This document shows positions 61,118-64,000 of a stretch of 64,000 bases of DNA, piece by piece. The stretch's first letter is position 1. Every line of letters starts with the position of its first letter. The DNA comes from Bdellovibrio sp047344985. GTDB lineage: Bacteria; Bdellovibrionota; Bdellovibrionia; Bdellovibrionales; Bdellovibrionaceae. The DNA is taken from positions 2,976,001 to 3,040,000 of the forward strand of contig NZ_CP178861.1 of NCBI RefSeq assembly GCF_047344985.1, in the 5' to 3' direction. Both the position numbers and the translations under genes were made by a program. Below the pieces are notes generated by a model. It was not told where the DNA came from. It did not search any database and saw only the letters and a program-made list of their open reading frames with translations.

Positions 61118-61870
61118 TCATCCTTCCTTAATTACAGTTTGAGGACTGAGTCCCCAGGACTTGAGGATTTCAATTTCATCGGAGGCCGACATTGCTTTTT
61201 TGAACTTAGCACCGGATTGGCCACTCACACGTTTTTGACAAGACGGCCAATCCTTGTGTCGATAAACCAATCCGCCCAAGTTGCTTAAATAACTAAAGGC
61301 CTCTTTCTTTTCCCCGGGTTGACGCATCTCCGGAAGAGACGTGTCTGCAGGGACTTCCAATAAATTCACAGAATAATTATCTAAAGATCCAGAGTACAAA
61401 TTGACGTAATCATCTTTGGAAAACGCGACAGCAATACGGTCACAACGTTCATTGCCAGGAATGCCGATGTGGCCGCGAGAATACTTCCACTCAATTTTAT
61501 TGCGGGCGCCACGCTCTTGCACAAGCTGAGAAATCTCTTCCCACAAATCGCGATTGGAAACTTCTTGGCCTTCGGCCGTTTGCCAGTTTCTTTTTTTCCA
61601 ACCCCAAATCCATTGCGTGATTCCGCGAATAAGATACGTCGAATCCGTATAGAAATGAATTTGCCCCGGTTGATTGCGCACAAACTTCAGAGCTTCTAAT
61701 GCCGCCGTCATTTCCATTCGATTGTTTGTGGTGGAACGCTCACCGTCACCGAGTTCTTGTACCTGATTGGTTGGAAAAAGGACAATGCTTCCCCAGCCGC
61801 CTGGCCCGGGATTTCCCGAGCATGCGCCGTCAGAAAAAATCATAATATAATCACGAGTTGTTTTTTGCAC
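61118..61870 (-). CDS. rnhA: Ribonuclease HI with a C-terminal hybrid-binding-like module
   Basis: The RNase H catalytic residues are all visible: IFSDGACSGN (first Asp), NNRMEMTAAL (Glu), FYTDSTYL (Asp) and RGHIGIPGNERCDRIA (His and last Asp). After residue 160 comes an 80-residue tail. Its part GGLVYRHKDWPSCQKRVSGQ with the following SGAKFKKA resembles the Cauli_VI/viroplasmin hybrid-binding domain, which in RNase H1 normally sits at the N-terminus. The enzyme removes RNA in RNA-DNA hybrids. GTG 61870 has a GAGG ribosome binding site; an in-frame ATG at 61843 is possible. Confidence 0.9.
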   Translation of the reverse strand: MQKTTRDYIMIFSDGACSGNPGPGGWGSIVLFPTNQVQELGDGERSTTNNRMEMTAALEALKFVRNQPGQIHFYTDSTYLIRGITQWIWGWKKRNWQTAEGQEVSNRDLWEEISQLVQERGARNKIEWKYSRGHIGIPGNERCDRIAVAFSKDDYVNLYSGSLDNYSVNLLEVPADTSLPEMRQPGEKKEAFSYLSNLGGLVYRHKDWPSCQKRVSGQSGAKFKKAMSASDEIEILKSWGLSPQTVIKEG

Positions 61871-61930
61871 AGATCAATCCTCGCGAAGGCAGGAAGCCAT
61901 GTCAATGCTCGTCGCTTCCTTACGCGGGGA

Positions 61931-62617
61931 TTACAACATGACATCCACAAAACGTTTGAAGAAAGCACCGTCACCACAACGTGCGGTCTCTTCGTAAAAC
62001 TTCGCCGCTTGTTTTGCGCGATAGTCCATAGGCTCCTTTTGCACAGGCGCCTTGGCCTCAGTTCTTGGCGGAGGTTCGGAGACTTGAGGTTTCTGTGGCG
62101 CAGGATCTACTTTGGGTTCCCTCGCAGCGCTGGTCGTTTCCCGAGGAGCTTCGCGAGGTTCTTTCGGTGCTTCCTTGGGCTTTTCAGCTGTTTTTGGCGG
62201 TTCCTGCGTTGTTGGTTTTTCACTTGTTCCAAAATCCGGAGGTGACCACTTTTTAGCAGTGCTTGTCGTCGATGTGGTTGATGCTCTGGTTGACGTTGCT
62301 TTTGGTGCGGTCTTTACGGTGGCATCATATCTTCGTCGTGCTATCGGGTCCATCAGCGTGTCACGAGTGATATTGATCTTCTTCATCACTTCAGTGGCCA
62401 CTTTCAATTTCTGTGGTTCATTTAAGTAACGGTCCGGATGATAAGACTTCATCAGACGACGGTAAGCCGCGCGGATTTCATCATCGGTAGCATTCTGACT
62501 TACATTCAAAACTTCGTACAAACTGCTTTGCGGATTCATAATACGACGAACTTCGTCTGCCGTTTGCGCAAAAGCTTTTAAACTTAGCAATGTGAGAAGA
62601 AGAATCAACCACTTCAT
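61931..62617 (-). CDS. Exported J-domain protein
   Basis: A signal peptide (KWLILLLTLLSLKAFA-QT) precedes a J domain (about residues 29-100) with SLYEVLNVSQNATDDEIRAA and the HPD motif in SYHPDRYL. A Pro/Thr/Lys-rich region (about 105-190) and a short conserved end follow. J-domain proteins normally partner cytoplasmic DnaK, so a periplasmic or membrane-anchored location is unusual. ATG 62617 overlaps the upstream stop in an ATGA junction with an AGGAG ribosome binding site, so it is coupled to the large protein before it. Confidence 0.85.
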   Translation of the reverse strand: MKWLILLLTLLSLKAFAQTADEVRRIMNPQSSLYEVLNVSQNATDDEIRAAYRRLMKSYHPDRYLNEPQKLKVATEVMKKINITRDTLMDPIARRRYDATVKTAPKATSTRASTTSTTSTAKKWSPPDFGTSEKPTTQEPPKTAEKPKEAPKEPREAPRETTSAAREPKVDPAPQKPQVSEPPPRTEAKAPVQKEPMDYRAKQAAKFYEETARCGDGAFFKRFVDVML

Positions 62618-64000
62618 TTGCACACTCCTGATTTTGAAGATTCGCGAATGGCGTCAGGAACTTTTTCAGGTTTCTTTTTGATAAGTTCTAAAACTTCTTT
62701 GCGCTCGTTTTGTGGAAGATGCGAAAGATATCCCAAGAACATTCCCATTTCTTCAGAGTCGACATTTTTTTGACTGTTCTCCAAAACTTTAAGAACACTC
62801 TTGTCTGACGAAATTTCTTTTAAAGAAGTCGCCAAAGATCTGACACTTTCAGCTTCTACTTTCGCACCTTCTTTGGCGACCTTGGCGTAGGAGCCAAGAC
62901 GTGATGCCTGCGCCGCATTTTTCATAACTTTAAGACCCGCACCAAAAGGAATGATGGAAGCGGCTGAAAAGCCTGCATCCGCAAGTTCCGAGTACGCCTG
63001 CTTCTTTGCTTCATCTGCTTTTAAGAAAGCTTCTTTTGAGGAACCCTCCGCAAAAGCGGACGCTCTTAAGTTTTGTGCCTCTATGAATGATTCATGAGCT
63101 TTCGTTGAAGAGTAAATAGCTTCTCCACCACCGGCAATGGTTCCTGCAAGAGCGGCGCCCGCTGCCACTGTCGTCAAAGTACCCGCGGCGGCGGTACCTG
63201 AAAGAACGGCGGCACCGACTCCGGCACCAATGCCCGTAGCAAGAAGAACTCCTCCGACGACAAGTCCTCCCCAGAAGATCGCCTTATCCAAGGTTTCTCT
63301 GTTCTGGGCTTTCTTGTCGTAATCTTGCAGGAGTTTGCAGACCATATCGAGCGCGCCCGGATTTTCCATCAGGAATTGTGCCGTTGCCGCGGGATTGGTG
63401 ACCAAAAGATTTTGCAAAGCTTCGTCGGCTTTCTTGCTTGAAACTTCCTGCAAATAAGTTTCGTGATTTTTAAGTTCTGTTTGCACTTCACCGAAAGCTT
63501 TTTTGACATCAGCCTGAACAATGACGTCTTTGTTTTTTCTGTCGCGAAGAGCTTTTGTATAAAGCAGGAGGTCCGCCCCCGATTGTGGAGGCTTTGTCGC
63601 AAGTTCACGTTCTCGATCTGTCAGCTCAACAGCAAGATCCAGAGAATCTTTTTTTGCGACTTCTTTCCAATAGTTTTGGGTTGAATTAAGCTGCTTAAAC
63701 GCATTAGCGAGAATTTTCTTTTTTGCTTCTTCCTGCATGGAGGTTTCAAGTTCTTTGTTAAAACTTTGCAGTTTCTTTTCCGCCTCCATGCCTTCCGCAC
63801 AGACACCCGTATTTAGAATCTGGGTATTAAGAGCTTTGGCCAAAGCCTCGGAAACTCCCTTGGCAGCGGCATGCGAAAGCAGGCACTTGTTAAGCCGTTC
63901 TTTCAGAGCCACGACACTTAATAGATTTCCTCCCTGCTGAAGAAGCTTTTTCCCTTCAGGAGTTTGCAACTGCTTGATTTTCTCTTTATCAGCAAGAAGA
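62614..64000 (-). CDS. Large protein of unknown function, partial at the right edge
   Basis: The frame is open past base 64000 with no start that is certain, so the N-terminus is outside the window. The visible 460 residues are lysine/glutamate-rich helices with coiled-coil character, followed by an Ala/Gly-rich hydrophobic stretch (GGLVVGGVLLATGIGAGVGA and onwards, near the middle) that could span or insert in a membrane. Another helical region follows, with VLELIKKKPEKVPDAI near the end. No family is recognised. It is followed by the exported J-domain gene with coupled translation, which suggests a joint role at the envelope. Confidence 0.7.
   Translation of the reverse strand, partial: LLADKEKIKQLQTPEGKKLLQQGGNLLSVVALKERLNKCLLSHAAAKGVSEALAKALNTQILNTGVCAEGMEAEKKLQSFNKELETSMQEEAKKKILANAFKQLNSTQNYWKEVAKKDSLDLAVELTDRERELATKPPQSGADLLLYTKALRDRKNKDVIVQADVKKAFGEVQTELKNHETYLQEVSSKKADEALQNLLVTNPAATAQFLMENPGALDMVCKLLQDYDKKAQNRETLDKAIFWGGLVVGGVLLATGIGAGVGAAVLSGTAAAGTLTTVAAGAALAGTIAGGGEAIYSSTKAHESFIEAQNLRASAFAEGSSKEAFLKADEAKKQAYSELADAGFSAASIIPFGAGLKVMKNAAQASRLGSYAKVAKEGAKVEAESVRSLATSLKEISSDKSVLKVLENSQKNVDSEEMGMFLGYLSHLPQNERKEVLELIKKKPEKVPDAIRESSKSGVCK

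Noticed and set aside
1..64000. tRNA, rRNA, CRISPR, prophage or insertion sequence
   Set aside because: I looked in the intergenic regions for T-loop sequences, regularly spaced repeats, transposase or phage genes and saw none. Short or divergent RNA genes could be missed without a covariance search.

Overview
This window looks like a chromosomal segment of a Bdellovibrio-type predatory bacterium (Bdellovibrionota). The grounds are a dense gene layout, base composition that looks mid-40s % GC by eye, many exported proteins and lipoproteins of unknown function, a TIGR02147-type regulator next to an exported 'RGNGGDVVVC/HEIIYR' protein, GYF_2-domain proteins, PilZ, CheX, degenerate GGDEF and class III cyclase signalling proteins, and a delta-type NADH dehydrogenase operon. 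I see no rRNA, tRNA, CRISPR array, prophage or insertion sequence. The genus is an inference from gene content.

Layout. 1-6.6 kb: a partial lipoprotein, a PilZ-like/methyltransferase protein followed by a membrane class III cyclase, an MFS exporter, and two exported proteins, one lysozyme-like. 6.6-10.8 kb: an NhaR-like regulator divergent from terC, the RNA 2',3'-cyclic phosphodiesterase thpR, and three small minus-strand genes with a duplicated 85-bp leader. 10.9-17 kb: a minus-strand operon nuoB-CD-E-F-G-I that encodes only the peripheral arm of complex I. 17-21 kb: a secreted subtilisin, then YceI, an MNIO (DUF692) enzyme and a DUF2063 partner. 21-25 kb: a Cache chemoreceptor, a periplasmic L,D-transpeptidase, an unknown exported protein and an XRE regulator. 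25-29 kb: a 46-aa small ORF and a heterodimeric ABC exporter, convergent with a VWA lipoprotein. 29.7-33.8 kb: a GYF-PilZ protein, a receiver-CheX fusion, an HNH nuclease in an AT-rich pocket, a miniature VOC protein and a thioesterase. 33.8-36.5 kb: a phnDCE-type ABC importer. 36.6-40.5 kb: HAD hydrolase, RsmI-like methylase and HrpB helicase, coupled by TAATG junctions.

40.5-43.8 kb: a regulator/exported-protein pair, a small protein behind a cysteine-free S4 paralogue, a small exported protein, a 99-bp palindromic element and a 38-aa arginine-rich small ORF. 43.8-56.2 kb: eleven tightly packed minus-strand genes (histidine kinase, degenerate GGDEF, alr, mlaE, mlaF, mlaD, GYF-TPR, lipoprotein, yhaM, cysE, DUF962) that look like one transcription unit joining cell-wall, lipid-transport and RNA/cysteine functions. 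56.3-64 kb: nadB, a lysophospholipase-like hydrolase with a lipoprotein, a SBP_3 protein, an SDR, an RNase H with a C-terminal hybrid-binding-like module, an exported J-domain protein, and a large protein that runs off the right edge.

Most attractive leads: the MNIO/DUF2063/YceI operon without a visible precursor peptide, the exported J-domain protein, the C-terminal viroplasmin-like module in RNase H, the cyclase with an altered GDxxN motif and zinc ribbon, the duplicated leader repeats, and two small ORFs with strong ribosome binding sites.
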